This document shows, in pieces, positions 8,933 through 18,123 of a stretch of DNA of 64,000 nucleotides (within the stretch, counting starts at the first letter, position 1; each line of letters starts with the position of its first letter). The stretch is taken from assembly GCF_018130215.1 (NCBI RefSeq), contig NZ_JAFCKQ010000014.1:1-64000 (forward strand), written 5' to 3'. Origin of the DNA: Bradyrhizobium jicamae. Lineage in GTDB: Bacteria; Pseudomonadota; Alphaproteobacteria; Rhizobiales; Xanthobacteraceae. The notes beneath the pieces were generated by a model. That model was not told where the DNA came from and made no database searches. It saw only the letters and a program-made list of their open reading frames with translations. The translations under genes and the position numbers were made by a program.

Positions 8933-10327
8933 TTGGAACCCTTCAATCGTGAAGGGGGCGCCGACCGGACCAAGTCTAGGCCCGGGTCGGCGGGGGGCAG
9001 CAGCACGGGGCGGGTGATCGTCATCGGTCCCTACCTGCGCACGCGCCGCGGCGACGGCGATGCGCAAACGGATTCGTCTGTCCGCGACTACGATGCGCGG
9101 ATCGAGGAAGCCGCGGGCCTCGCGCGGGCCATCGACCTCATCGTGGTCGAGTCCGTCGTCGCGCCGATCAGCCAGATCCGCCCCGCGACCTATCTCGGAA
9201 AGGGCAAGGTGGAGGAGATCACCGGCCTCGTCGCGGGCGACAAGGTCGAACTCGTGGTGATGGATTGCGCGCTCTCGCCGATTCAGCAGCGCAACCTCGA
9301 GAAGGCCTGGAGCACCAAGGTGCTCGACCGCACCGGCCTGATCCTGGAAATCTTCGGCCGTCGCGCCAAGACCAAGGAGGGCGCGCTGCAGGTCGAACTG
9401 GCCCATCTCAACTACCAGCGCAGCCGCCTGGTGCGGTCGTGGACCCACCTCGAACGCCAGCGTGGCGGCTTCGGCTTCATGGGCGGCCCCGGCGAAACGC
9501 AGATCGAGGCAGACCGCCGGCTGATCGGTGACCGCATCACCAAGCTGGAGGGGGAACTGAAGAAGGTACAGGCGACGCGGCGGCTGCATCGCGCCGGCCG
9601 GCAGCGGGTGCCGTATCGCGTCGTCGCGCTGGTCGGCTACACCAATGCCGGCAAGTCGACCCTGTTCAACCGTCTGACCCGCGCCGACGTCCAGGCCGCC
9701 GACATGCTGTTTGCGACACTGGATCCCACGTTGCGCGCGCTCAACCTGCCGCACGGCGGCAAGGCGATGCTGTCGGATACGGTCGGCTTCATCTCCAACC
9801 TGCCGACCCAGCTGGTCGCGGCGTTCCGCGCCACACTGGAGGAGGTGCTGGAGGCCGACATCATCCTGCACGTCCGTGACATCTCCCACGAGGACGCCGA
9901 GGCCCAGGAGCGCGACGTCGAGGCGGTGCTGCGCCAGCTCGGCATCGATCCCGACGCCGACGGCGGCCGTTGCATCATCGAGGTCTGGAACAAGATCGAC
10001 CGCTTCGATTCCGAGGAGCGCGACAATCTGCGCAACATCGCGGCGCGCCGCCCACCGGAGCGGCCCTGCTTCCTCGTTTCCGCCGCGACCGGTGAGGGGA
10101 TCAACGAACTGCTCTCCGCGATCGAGGATCGGCTCGCGGCCAAGCGGATGACGCTCAATCTCTCGATCGCCGCCTCCGACGGGGCGGGCATCAGCTGGCT
10201 GCACCGAAATGCCGAGGTGCTCGACAAGCAGCTGCACGGCGAGCGGTTCGACATGACGGTCCGCGTCGACGAGACCAAGCGCGATATCGTGATGTCGCGC
10301 TTCGATGCCGTTCCGGCCGACGCCTGA
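8933..10327 (+). CDS. hflX: Ribosome-associated GTPase HflX
   Basis: GTPase of 464 residues that binds 50S subunits and splits stalled ribosomes. The N-terminal HflX domain contains the Gly-rich linker GGFGFMGGPGETQIE. The G domain follows with G1 GYTNAGKST, G3 DTVGF, G4 NKID and a C-terminal extension. The start is TTG 8933 (MEPFNREGGADRTK); GTGAACTGA immediately upstream is out of frame. It lies 12 bases downstream of hfq and is probably translated from the same mRNA. Confidence 0.95.
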   Translation: MEPFNREGGADRTKSRPGSAGGSSTGRVIVIGPYLRTRRGDGDAQTDSSVRDYDARIEEAAGLARAIDLIVVESVVAPISQIRPATYLGKGKVEEITGLVAGDKVELVVMDCALSPIQQRNLEKAWSTKVLDRTGLILEIFGRRAKTKEGALQVELAHLNYQRSRLVRSWTHLERQRGGFGFMGGPGETQIEADRRLIGDRITKLEGELKKVQATRRLHRAGRQRVPYRVVALVGYTNAGKSTLFNRLTRADVQAADMLFATLDPTLRALNLPHGGKAMLSDTVGFISNLPTQLVAAFRATLEEVLEADIILHVRDISHEDAEAQERDVEAVLRQLGIDPDADGGRCIIEVWNKIDRFDSEERDNLRNIAARRPPERPCFLVSAATGEGINELLSAIEDRLAAKRMTLNLSIAASDGAGISWLHRNAEVLDKQLHGERFDMTVRVDETKRDIVMSRFDAVPADA

Positions 10328-10465
10328 CCACGCCAAGACCTAGCGCCGGCCCGGAATACGACGCTTCCATGACATCGCCGTATTGCGACCTTCAGCCGCA
10401 CTTTCTGTTTGAATTTCGCGCCGCCTTGGTTCATTCGCTGCTGGACGCAAGGACGAGGGCGATCG

Positions 10466-11836
10466 ATGCAGAATTCCCATGACACCATGACCAGAGACCC
10501 GCTCGCCAGCCCGAACGCTGACCTCGCCCAGGAGCGGGCGCCCGAAATCGTGGAGGCGCTCAACGCCCAGGAGCCACCGGATGCAGCCAAACTGCTGCAG
10601 TCGCTGCCGGCCGAGAAGGCGATCGAAGTCCTGGATCTGCCCGGGCTCGACAACACCTGCGAGATCCTTGCCGAACTGCCGACCGACACCGCGGTGTCCC
10701 TGCTGTCAGGGGTGTCCGACGACCGCGCGGCGGATATTTTCAAGGAGCTCATCGAGCCGCTCCGCACCACGCTGCTGAACCGGCTCAATCCGGACACCAG
10801 GACCACCATCTCGGCGCTGCTGGCCTATCCGGAGCGCAGCGCCGGCAGCATCATGACCACCGAATTCGTCAGCGTGCCGTCGACCTGGACCATCGCTGAA
10901 GTGCTCCATCATATCCGCATGGTCGAGCGCACCCGCGAGACCGTCTACTCAATCTTCGTGATCGATCCGGTCAAGAAGACGCTGATCCAGGCGGTGCCGC
11001 TGCGGCGCCTGATCTCCGCCGATCCCCATGCCAACGTGCTCACGGCCGCGCCGGCGCGGAAGCCGCTGATGATTGCGCCGGAGGCCGACCGCATGGAAGC
11101 GGCACGGCTGATCTCGCGCTATGACCTGCTCGCGGTCGCCGTGGTCGATGGCCCCGGCCATATCCTCGGCATCGTCACGGTCGACGACGTCATCGACGCG
11201 ATCGTCGAGGAATCGACCGAGGACGCCCAGAAGTTCGGCGGCATGGAAGCGATCGACGAGCCCTATTTGCGGATCGGTTTCGGCGAGATGATCAAGAAGC
11301 GCGCTGGCTGGCTGTGCGCGCTGTTCCTGTCGGAAATGCTGACCGCGACCGCGATGCAGTCGTACCAGACCGAGCTCGAGAAGGCGATCGTCCTGACGCT
11401 GTTCATCCCGCTGATCATGAGCTCCGGCGGCAATTCCGGCTCGCAGGCAACCTCGCTTCTGATCCGGTCGCTGGCCTTGCACGAGGTGCGGCTGCGCGAC
11501 TGGTGGCGTGTCGCGATGCGCGAATTGCCGACCGGCATCGTGCTCGGCTCCATTCTGGGCGTGATCGGCATCGTCAGGATCACACTATGGCAAACCCTCG
11601 GCCTGTTCGACTACGGCCCGCATTGGCAGCTCGTCGCGCTGACCGTCGGCGCGGCTCTTGTCGGCATCGTGACCTTCGGATCGCTGTCCGGGTCGATGCT
11701 GCCGTTCATCCTCAAGCGCATCGGCTTCGACCCGGCAAGCGCCTCCGCGCCATTCGTGGCGACGCTGGTCGACGTTACCGGCCTCGTGATCTATTTCGGC
11801 GTGGCGGCGCTGATCCTGCGCGGGACGCTGCTATAA
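10466..11836 (+). CDS. mgtE: Magnesium transporter, MgtE family
   Basis: Mg2+ channel/transporter of about 456 residues. It has the N-domain of right-handed helical repeats (about residues 20-125), two CBS domains (about 130-260, including EFVSVPSTWTIAEVLHHIR and LGIVTVDDVIDAIVEE) and five C-terminal membrane helices. The last part contains SSGGNSGSQATSLLIRSLALHE, the conserved pore-lining region. ATG 10466 (MQNSHDTM) is preferred over a TTG 57 bases earlier; ATG 10487 is also possible. It stands alone, convergent with mazG. Confidence 0.93.
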   Translation: MQNSHDTMTRDPLASPNADLAQERAPEIVEALNAQEPPDAAKLLQSLPAEKAIEVLDLPGLDNTCEILAELPTDTAVSLLSGVSDDRAADIFKELIEPLRTTLLNRLNPDTRTTISALLAYPERSAGSIMTTEFVSVPSTWTIAEVLHHIRMVERTRETVYSIFVIDPVKKTLIQAVPLRRLISADPHANVLTAAPARKPLMIAPEADRMEAARLISRYDLLAVAVVDGPGHILGIVTVDDVIDAIVEESTEDAQKFGGMEAIDEPYLRIGFGEMIKKRAGWLCALFLSEMLTATAMQSYQTELEKAIVLTLFIPLIMSSGGNSGSQATSLLIRSLALHEVRLRDWWRVAMRELPTGIVLGSILGVIGIVRITLWQTLGLFDYGPHWQLVALTVGAALVGIVTFGSLSGSMLPFILKRIGFDPASASAPFVATLVDVTGLVIYFGVAALILRGTLL

Positions 11837-11905
11837 GAGGAGCTGCGTTCGTGACCCGTCACTGCAGCCGGGACACACCCGTTGTCGTCCAAATCATCCG
11901 ACAGG

Positions 11906-12730
11906 TCACGCGGTGTGGGCGGCGACTTTTGCTTCGTTCCACAGCGCGTCCATCTCCTCGAGCGTCGCGCCTTCGAGCGAACGGCCCTGCGCAGCCAACG
12001 CCTTCTCGATATAGGCAAAGCGCCGTTCGAACTTCGCATTGGTGCCGCGCAGTGCGGTTTCGGGATCGGCGCCGACGTGGCGCGCAAGGTTGACGACCGC
12101 GAACATCAGGTCGCCGGTCTCTTCCGCAAGCTCCTTGGCGTCATTGCCGTCGAGCGCGGCCTCGATCTCGTCGGCCTCCTCGCGGATCTTGGCGAGCACG
12201 GCGCGCGGGTCGTTCCAGTCAAAGCCGACGGTCGAAGCCTTGCGCTGCAGCTCCATCGCGCGTGAGAGCGCCGGGAGGCCGGCCTTTACGCTGGCGAGCA
12301 GGGAGGTGTGTGCGGTGTCCTGCGCTGGACGCCGCGCGGCGCGCTCGGCCTTTTCCTCGGCCTTGATGCGCTCCCAGGCGCTCTTGACGCCGGCCGGCTT
12401 GATGTTGCCGTCCTTGTCGGCAAAGACATGGGGATGGCGGCGGATCATCTTTCTGGTGATCGCCTCGACCACGTCGCCGAACGCAAACGCGTCTTGCTCC
12501 TCGGCCATGCGGGCGTGATAGACGACCTGCAGCAGCAGATCGCCGAGCTCGTCGCGAAGGTCCTCGAAATCGCTGCGCGCGATCGCATCCGCGACCTCGT
12601 AGGCCTCCTCGATCGTATAGGGCGCGATCGTCGAGAAATCCTGCTCGAGGTCCCAGGGGCATCCGGTCACCGGCGTGCGCAGCGCGGCCATGATCTCGAT
12701 CAGGCGGGAAATGTCGCGGGAAGGGGTCAT
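11906..12730 (-). CDS. mazG: Nucleoside triphosphate pyrophosphohydrolase MazG
   Basis: All-alpha NTP pyrophosphohydrolase of 274 residues with two MazG domains. The first has TIEEAYEVADAI and DELGDLLLQVVYHARM (the EExxE and ExxD metal-binding helices). The second has REEADEIEAAL and EETGDLMFAVVNLARH. CPWDLEQDFSTI near the N-terminus is a family hallmark. ATG 12730 (MTPSRDISRLIEIM) is chosen over an ATG 24 bases upstream because the family begins near this point. It removes noncanonical or excess NTPs. Confidence 0.95.
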   Translation of the reverse strand: MTPSRDISRLIEIMAALRTPVTGCPWDLEQDFSTIAPYTIEEAYEVADAIARSDFEDLRDELGDLLLQVVYHARMAEEQDAFAFGDVVEAITRKMIRRHPHVFADKDGNIKPAGVKSAWERIKAEEKAERAARRPAQDTAHTSLLASVKAGLPALSRAMELQRKASTVGFDWNDPRAVLAKIREEADEIEAALDGNDAKELAEETGDLMFAVVNLARHVGADPETALRGTNAKFERRFAYIEKALAAQGRSLEGATLEEMDALWNEAKVAAHTA

Positions 12731-12859
12731 CGGGCACCGGAACGTGAGGGGCACAGAACGTTATGCCAAAACGTGCTCGTCGATCCCAGCCAAACGCGCC
12801 GGAATGAGGGCGCTGTCCACCGGTTGGCCGGCCCGCTCCGGAGTGCTAAATCGCGCTGC

Positions 12860-13573
12860 ATGAACGATCCCATCACGTCCGGCACCGCATTGGTGCTGTT
12901 TTCCGGCGGCCAGGATTCCACCACGTGCCTGGCCTGGGCCCTGTCCCGTTTCGCACGGGTCGAGATGCTGGGTTTCTCCTACGGACAGCGTCATGCCATC
13001 GAGCTCGAATGCCGCGATCGTCTGCTGGGGGGCTTCAGGGCGCTGCGGCCGGACTGGGCCCTGAGGCTCGGTGACAGTCACACGCTGGATATCCCGACGC
13101 TGTCGGAGATTTCGGACACCGCACTGACCCGTGACGTCGCGATCGCGATGGGCGCGGACGGGCTGCCGAACACCTTCGTGCCCGGCCGCAACCTCGTGTT
13201 CCTCACCTTCGCGGCGGCGCTCGCCTATCGCCGCGGCATCCGCCACATCGTCGGCGGCATGTGCGAGACCGATTATTCCGGCTATCCCGACTGCCGCGAC
13301 GAGACCATCAAGGCGCTGCAGTCGGCGCTCAACCTTGGCATGGCCAGAGACTTCGAACTGCACACGCCGCTGATGTGGCTCGACAAGGCTGCGACATGGC
13401 GTTTGGCGGAAGAGCTGGGCGGGGCAGGGCTCGTCGACCTGATATGCGAGCACTCCCACACCTGCTATCTCGGTGAGCGCGGCGCCCGGCACGATTGGGG
13501 ATTCGGCTGTGGCGAGTGCCCGGCGTGCAGCCTGCGCGCCAAGGGCTGGCGGGAATATGTGGCCCGGCCTTAA
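12860..13573 (+). CDS. queC: 7-cyano-7-deazaguanine synthase QueC
   Basis: ATP-dependent amidotransferase-like enzyme of 237 residues that converts 7-carboxy-7-deazaguanine to preQ0 in queuosine biosynthesis. It contains the PP-loop LFSGGQDSTTCL, the substrate region VPGRNLVFLTFAAALAYR, and the zinc-binding cysteines near the C-terminus (CGECPACSLRAKGW). No other queuosine genes are adjacent. Its stop overlaps the stop of the convergent acyltransferase gene by 4 bases. Confidence 0.95.
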   Translation: MNDPITSGTALVLFSGGQDSTTCLAWALSRFARVEMLGFSYGQRHAIELECRDRLLGGFRALRPDWALRLGDSHTLDIPTLSEISDTALTRDVAIAMGADGLPNTFVPGRNLVFLTFAAALAYRRGIRHIVGGMCETDYSGYPDCRDETIKALQSALNLGMARDFELHTPLMWLDKAATWRLAEELGGAGLVDLICEHSHTCYLGERGARHDWGFGCGECPACSLRAKGWREYVARP

Positions 13574-14784
13574 GCCGTGGGAACCGCCGGCCTGGGTACG
13601 GGTTCGGAGATGGCGTTCGCGGCCCGCGCGGCGAGCCGGATTGACGGCTCATCGACCGTCTTCTCCAGCACCATGGCCGCGATCAGGAACGACGGGACAT
13701 AGGCGATCAGGCTGATCGCGGTCGCTGTGCCATAGGACAATCCGGCGGCGTGGCCGACCAGGAAGACTGAGCACGCTACCGAGAACAGCACCGGGATGTG
13801 CGCCAGATATAGCGGGAAGGAGAGACGGCCCAGATATTGGCCAGCCCGGCTCGCGAGCAGTCGCTGTGCTGCGGGCCAGCCGGTGATCAGCGCCACAAGC
13901 ATCACGGCGGAGATCGCATGCCACATCGATGCGTCAGCTTGCATCGTCAGGCCGGGCGCAACGATCGGAACGAACGGGATCGGATCAGTGATCGCGAGCA
14001 TTACATCCCAGACCGGGGTCCGCACCACGCTCAGCGGGACCGTTCCAAGGAAAAGGATCAGGACGAGGATGGCAGGGCGCCAGCGCAGGCGCGCCGTGAA
14101 GCTCGGCGCATCGAGCAGGTACAGCGCCGCGCCGAACAGGACGATCGACACGTAGGCGCGCGCGAAGACGAGGCCGAATGCGATCATGATCAGGGCCGCC
14201 AGGCGCGGGCGATTGGCGGGCAATCGTGTCGCAAACATCCCGATCAGCAGAAGCGAGCCGAGATATTCGATCGGCATCGTCCAGAGCACCGAATTATACG
14301 AGTTCTCGCGGGTCGGGATGCCCAGCAGGCTGTTCCAGGCCTGAAGAAGGGCATCGGCAAATCCCGGCTGCTGCGTGAACTGCTTGGCGAGCCATGTCGA
14401 GCGGGTGATCGCAGCGGCTTCCTGATTGAATGCAAGTCCCGATGACAGAACGATCCAGCCGAACAGGCTGGCCACGAGCACCGGAAGTCCCAGACGAAGC
14501 GTGCGCTTCACGACGAGGGCCAGGGCGGACAGATCGCCCTTGAAGAAGGACTTGGCGAGGACGAAGCCCGAGAGCGCCAGGAAGATGCAGACCGCATAAT
14601 TGCCGCCTGCCGCGATGAACAGAAACGGGGCGGCCGAAAACGCCGTTTCCCAGGTCCCCTGCGCATGTTCAGGTCGCCCGGTATAGATCGCAAAATCGAA
14701 GGCCATCACGAAATGCGACAGCGCGACGTTGAGCGCCGCGACGCCGCGAAGACCGTCGAGATAGGACATCCGGGACGCAGGCAT
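13570..14784 (-). CDS. Acyltransferase 3 family membrane protein
   Basis: Integral membrane O-acyltransferase (OafA/NodX type) of about 404 residues. The N-terminal motif SYLDGLRGVAALNVALSHF includes the catalytic His, and about ten hydrophobic helices follow, including FLALSGFVLAKSFF and RLSFPLYLAHIPVLF. Such proteins acetylate or acylate surface sugars, but the substrate cannot be read from the sequence. ATG 14784 (MPASRMSYLDG) matches the usual family start; an upstream in-frame ATG at 14904 would add 40 residues with no family resemblance. No polysaccharide genes are adjacent. Confidence 0.85.
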   Translation of the reverse strand: MPASRMSYLDGLRGVAALNVALSHFVMAFDFAIYTGRPEHAQGTWETAFSAAPFLFIAAGGNYAVCIFLALSGFVLAKSFFKGDLSALALVVKRTLRLGLPVLVASLFGWIVLSSGLAFNQEAAAITRSTWLAKQFTQQPGFADALLQAWNSLLGIPTRENSYNSVLWTMPIEYLGSLLLIGMFATRLPANRPRLAALIMIAFGLVFARAYVSIVLFGAALYLLDAPSFTARLRWRPAILVLILFLGTVPLSVVRTPVWDVMLAITDPIPFVPIVAPGLTMQADASMWHAISAVMLVALITGWPAAQRLLASRAGQYLGRLSFPLYLAHIPVLFSVACSVFLVGHAAGLSYGTATAISLIAYVPSFLIAAMVLEKTVDEPSIRLAARAANAISEPVPRPAVPTA

Positions 14785-15210
14785 GGGACGGCTCAATGAC
14801 CCCTGACGAAAGGCGATCAAATGTGGGACAAGGAGGCTAACAAAGCCTTGCGTCGTTGCGTCGAAAGGGCCGGTTCGCCGCACCCGTGAACTGTCGCCAA
14901 TCACTGATTTGCCCGACGGCGCAAGCCTCGAAATGAAAATATTTCGGTTTATCGTAAAGTCAAATCAGTGTATAGAGTTTCCCGTCTCACCCGAATGAGG
15001 GGCGCTCGCGATCGTCACGAACGTTGCGGTGGGATGCGGTGGACGCCGCATGCGTGACTGACGAGAGCGCATGAGGCGGACGGCGAAATCGTGCAGGCCT
15101 GACGCCCTGGTGGCAGGTGTCTCATCGGAGGAGGCCAACGCCCCTTCCGTATGACGGTGACAAAAGAGCCCAGTCTCGCCGGGGAGAGCACGTATAAGCC
15201 GTAACCCATC

Positions 15211-15316
15211 GCGCAGGGAAAGCCGGATTGCTCCGGTTACACCTGTGGTCCTACCCCCGTGCTTTCTACACTGCACGGGGCCCATGGGTGCGATCGGCAC
15301 CCGGCTTTCCCTGCGC
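15211..15316. repeat. Structured dispersed repeat, Bradyrhizobium type
   Basis: A perfect 16-base inverted repeat (GCGCAGGGAAAGCCGG at 15211-15226 and its complement at 15301-15316) encloses a second perfect hairpin (CCCCGTGC at 15255-15262, GCACGGGG at 15273-15280). The minus-strand conceptual translation of this stretch and its flank (14965-15300; IRLSLRDGLRLIRALPGETG) resembles spurious 'hypothetical proteins' that recur in many copies in Bradyrhizobium genomes. I therefore treat the open frame as repeat sequence and not a gene. The genome-wide copy number is from memory and was not checked. Confidence 0.65.
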
Positions 15317-15411
15317 CCTCTTCACATAGAGCGGCGAAGATTGCAGCAAACCTCGGACGCAACGCGCCGCGAGAATGCGGATGTTCGACTCACATACCGT
15401 ACAACATGTTC

Positions 15412-15543
15412 GGTGTCGTCCCGGCCTTGAGCCGGGACCGATAACCACGAACGCCAATTGTTGCGCGTCGCTGGGGCCACAGCGTGTTGTATCGGCAACA
15501 CGATCCTGTGGTTATGGGTCCCTGCTTTCGCAGGTACGACACC
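15412..15543. repeat. Second dispersed palindromic repeat
   Basis: The outer arms GGTGTCGT (15412-15419) and ACGACACC (15536-15543) are perfect complements. Inside are ATAACCAC (15441-15448) with GTGGTTAT (15508-15515) and a hairpin CCCGGCCTTGAGCCGGG (15420-15436). The wording GTCGTCCCGGCCTTGAGCCGGGA... GGGTCCCTGCTTTCGCAGG is familiar from intergenic repeats of Bradyrhizobium and Rhodopseudomonas. Function unknown; it may act as a bidirectional terminator or transcript stabiliser next to the amine oxidase gene. Confidence 0.65.
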
Positions 15544-15602
15544 AATTGTGCGGCAGCCTCAAACACCCGCCGACGTTCACATCACCCGTGCTCACGCAAC
15601 AA

Positions 15603-17012
15603 TCATCGCATCGGCGAGGCGGTGCGGGCCGGTGCGCGGCGCCGTTTCGCGGTCGGCGCGGGGGCTTCCGGCGTCGCATCTCTCAGCGCGCCGATCCGTC
15701 GCAAGGTGGCCTCGGCGGCGCGCTCACCGCTGTCCCAGGCGCCGTCGACGGTACCCCACAGCGTCTCATGCGTTGCCTCACCCGCAAGATAGAGACAGCC
15801 GATCGGATCAGCGAGCACCTTTCGCGCGGGCTGGGCGCCGGGGGCGGCGGCCGACATCGCGCCGAGAATGAAGGGCTGCGCATTCCAGCGCGTGGCGGTG
15901 GTCTTCTTCACGGCCGCGCCGATCTCGCTGCCATAGAGCCTGGTGAGCCATTCGACCGCGAATGCGCCCATCGCCTGCTCGCCCTGCGCAGACAGGTCGC
16001 GGCCGAACGAACCCGCGACATCGATCGTGCACAGCGACGAGCCGCCGATATTGCAATAGAGCAGCGCCGTCCGGGTCGAACTGCTCTGTTCGATGATGAC
16101 GTCGTCGCGCGCCAGCCCGAGCGGATTGCCGGGAAGTTGCAGCGCGATGCGATCGTAGCTGCCGAGGCTGAGCTTGGCGGCGGCATCGAGCGCGCGCTTC
16201 GGCAGCTCTGGCGAGAACTTGATGTTGCCGCTGGTCAGCACATTGCTCGACACCGTGATGATGGCTGCGCGCGCGGTGATCTTGCCCGACGGCGTCTCCA
16301 CCTCGACGTCGCGGTTGCTCCAGGAAATGCGCTGCACCGGGGTCGACAGCGCCAGCGGGAGCTGCTCGGCGAGTTTCGTGATCAGCGTGCCGAGGCCCTG
16401 CCGGCAGGCAATCGCGGTGTTGCGGTCCTGCGCGCGGACCTTGTCGACGACGGAGACGTCCTTGAGATCCTTGCCGCTGAAGCTTGCGCCGAGCAGGAAC
16501 TCGGCGGTGCCGGCCCAATCGCCGAGATCCTTCGGAAGCGCCGCCGCGCAGGCGATATCGCCCTTGCGCGAGGCATCGTCGATTGCGTGGTTGGCACGCA
16601 CCAGCGCCGCGAGAAACTCCTCGGTCTCACCGGGGCGGGCATAGCGCCGGCCGATTCGGATCTTCTGCCCGGCAGGCGCGGCGACCATCTCGAGACCAGC
16701 CGCGTGCGCCAGCCGCACCATCGGATTGGTCTCGGGGTTGTGCAGCCAGCGCGCGCCGCGATCGAACGGCACCCCGAAGCTCGTCGTATCGGTCTGGCAG
16801 CGTCCGCCGACCTGGCTTGTGGCCTCGACGACCAGCACCTTGCGATTGGCGGCTGCGATCCGCCGCGCAGCAGCAATACCGGCAGCGCCGGCGCCGATCA
16901 CGACGATGTCGGCCTCGCGCACCTTTGGCGCCGCAATGGCCCGGCCGACAAGCGCCGGCACCAGCGCCAGTCCGGTGGACGCCGACAGGAAATCGCGGCG
17001 GGTCATTGTCAT
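15603..17012 (-). CDS. FAD-dependent amine oxidase, Tat-exported
   Basis: Flavin monoamine oxidase family protein of 469 residues. The N-terminus MTMTRRDFLSASTGLALVPALVGRAIAAP is a Tat-type signal, suggesting folded export to the periplasm. The Rossmann motif DIVVIGAGAAGIAAARRIAA and the FAD-binding GGRCQTDTTSFGVPFDRGARWLH follow. The C-terminal FAD segment is GCLYLAGEATHETLWGTVDGAWDSGERAAE. The C-terminus is basic and Ala/Pro-rich. ATG 17012 is preceded by a 12-base tandem repeat carrying GGAAGA-like ribosome binding sequences. The substrate amine is not predictable. Confidence 0.9.
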   Translation of the reverse strand: MTMTRRDFLSASTGLALVPALVGRAIAAPKVREADIVVIGAGAAGIAAARRIAAANRKVLVVEATSQVGGRCQTDTTSFGVPFDRGARWLHNPETNPMVRLAHAAGLEMVAAPAGQKIRIGRRYARPGETEEFLAALVRANHAIDDASRKGDIACAAALPKDLGDWAGTAEFLLGASFSGKDLKDVSVVDKVRAQDRNTAIACRQGLGTLITKLAEQLPLALSTPVQRISWSNRDVEVETPSGKITARAAIITVSSNVLTSGNIKFSPELPKRALDAAAKLSLGSYDRIALQLPGNPLGLARDDVIIEQSSSTRTALLYCNIGGSSLCTIDVAGSFGRDLSAQGEQAMGAFAVEWLTRLYGSEIGAAVKKTTATRWNAQPFILGAMSAAAPGAQPARKVLADPIGCLYLAGEATHETLWGTVDGAWDSGERAAEATLRRIGALRDATPEAPAPTAKRRRAPARTASPMR

Positions 17013-17060
17013 GGCAAATCTTCCGGCAAGTCTTCTGGCAAGTTGTCTGGCATGGTTTCC
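17013..17060. repeat. 12-bp tandem repeat abutting the amine oxidase start
   Basis: Four units of GGCAAGTCTTCT-like sequence (17013-17024, 17025-17036, 17037-17048, 17049-17060). On the coding strand each unit offers a GGAAGA or AGAAGA, the last one lying 7 bases before the ATG. Slippage here could alter translation initiation. Confidence 0.7.
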
Positions 17061-17133
17061 GGCGACTTGCGGCAAATGGGAACGCTTCGCGAACTGTGCC
17101 GCATCTCTCAGGTCGCAGCAACACTCATGGTAA

Positions 17134-17149
17134 ATCAATCATGATTGAT
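17134..17149. promoter_or_regulatory. 16-bp perfect palindrome, candidate operator
   Basis: ATCAATCATGATTGAT is a perfect 16-base palindrome in the divergent space between the amine oxidase (start 17012) and the YiiX-like gene (start 17236). A half-site echo, GATCATGATTAAG, occurs about 45 bases to the right. The position and symmetry fit an operator for a dimeric repressor; the regulator is not in the window. Confidence 0.5.
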
Positions 17150-17235
17150 CCGCTTGACGCATGAACTAAATTGAAACGGCTTGCGATCATGATTAAGTGA
17201 GAAACAAGCGGTCGTAGAACCGCTGGGGGGATTCC

Positions 17236-18123
17236 ATGGGGCTCGTGCTCGATACTCTTGGCAAGTGGATCGCGGGGTACCTGCAAAAGGAGGTCCCTGG
17301 CTACGAGCCGTTTACGCCGAGCGATCCGGACCATCTGCGAGGCATCATCCAGCCCGGCGATGTTCTGCTGGTCGAAGGCAACAACCGGATTTCCGGCATC
17401 ATCAAATACCTGACGCAGTCGACATGGTCCCACGCCGCGCTGTTCGTCGGACCGATCGACGGCGCGTTCGAGGCCGACGGCGAACAGCATGTGCTGATCG
17501 AGGCCAATGTCGGCGAAGGCGTGACGTCGGCGCCGCTGTCGAAATACTTCACCTACCACACCCGCATCTGCCGGCCGGTCGGCCTGTCATACGAGGACCG
17601 CACGACGGTGTGCCGCTATGCGATCAACCGGATCGGCTTCGGCTACGACACCAAGAACATCGTCGACCTGGCTCGCTTCCTGTTTCCCCTGCCGATCCCG
17701 CAGCGCTGGCGGCGGCGCATGATCGCGTTCGGCTCCGGCGATCCGACCAAGATCATCTGCTCCGCGCTGATCGCGCAGGCCTTCGATGCCGTGCGCTACC
17801 CGATCCTGCCCAAGATCACGCGCGCCGCCAGCCGCAAGGCACGCCGAGAGATCCTGCATATCCGCGATTCCTCGCTCTATATGCCGCGCGACTTCGACAT
17901 CTCGCCCTATTTCGAAATCGTCAAACCTACCATCGTGCACGGATTCGACTACACGGCCCTGCACTGGGCCGACAAGCAGAAGCCGCTCCAGGAGGTAGCG
18001 GGCGAATTCGGTGTGTTTCCAGAAAACAAGTCGCCGCCGCTCGTTCCTCAAGCGACTGACGAAGCGGCGCCGCTTCCGGTTGGCGAAATGATGCGGACGG
18101 CCACGGAGCCGGTGCTGCCGTAG
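17236..18123 (+). CDS. YiiX/YebB-like permuted NlpC/P60 cysteine hydrolase
   Basis: Protein of 295 residues of the permuted papain-like fold. The conserved order is His then acidic then Cys: His66 in STWSHAALFVG, Glu89 in VLIEANVGEGV, and Cys175 in TKIICSALIAQAF. PGDVLLVEGNNRISGIIKYLTQ is the typical strand-helix entry to the fold. Members hydrolyse amide or lipid-linked bonds, but the substrate here is unknown. There is no clear signal peptide, although a PLPIPQRWRRR patch follows a hydrophobic stretch near residue 150. It stands alone, with a dispersed repeat downstream. Confidence 0.85.
   Translation: MGLVLDTLGKWIAGYLQKEVPGYEPFTPSDPDHLRGIIQPGDVLLVEGNNRISGIIKYLTQSTWSHAALFVGPIDGAFEADGEQHVLIEANVGEGVTSAPLSKYFTYHTRICRPVGLSYEDRTTVCRYAINRIGFGYDTKNIVDLARFLFPLPIPQRWRRRMIAFGSGDPTKIICSALIAQAFDAVRYPILPKITRAASRKARREILHIRDSSLYMPRDFDISPYFEIVKPTIVHGFDYTALHWADKQKPLQEVAGEFGVFPENKSPPLVPQATDEAAPLPVGEMMRTATEPVLP

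Noticed and set aside
12841..12849. GAGTGCTAA, the right half of a CIRCE element, upstream of queC
   Set aside because: The required left half TTAGCACTC nine bases before it is absent (GTTGGCCGG instead), and queC is not a heat-shock gene.
12308..12859. N-terminal extension of queC to 421 residues
   Set aside because: This segment is antisense to mazG and unlike QueC; ATG 12860 gives the normal 237-residue enzyme.
14965..15300. Minus-strand frame of 111 residues as a protein
   Set aside because: It overlaps a perfect inverted repeat and its translation resembles repeat-derived 'hypothetical proteins' of this genus; no ribosome binding site.
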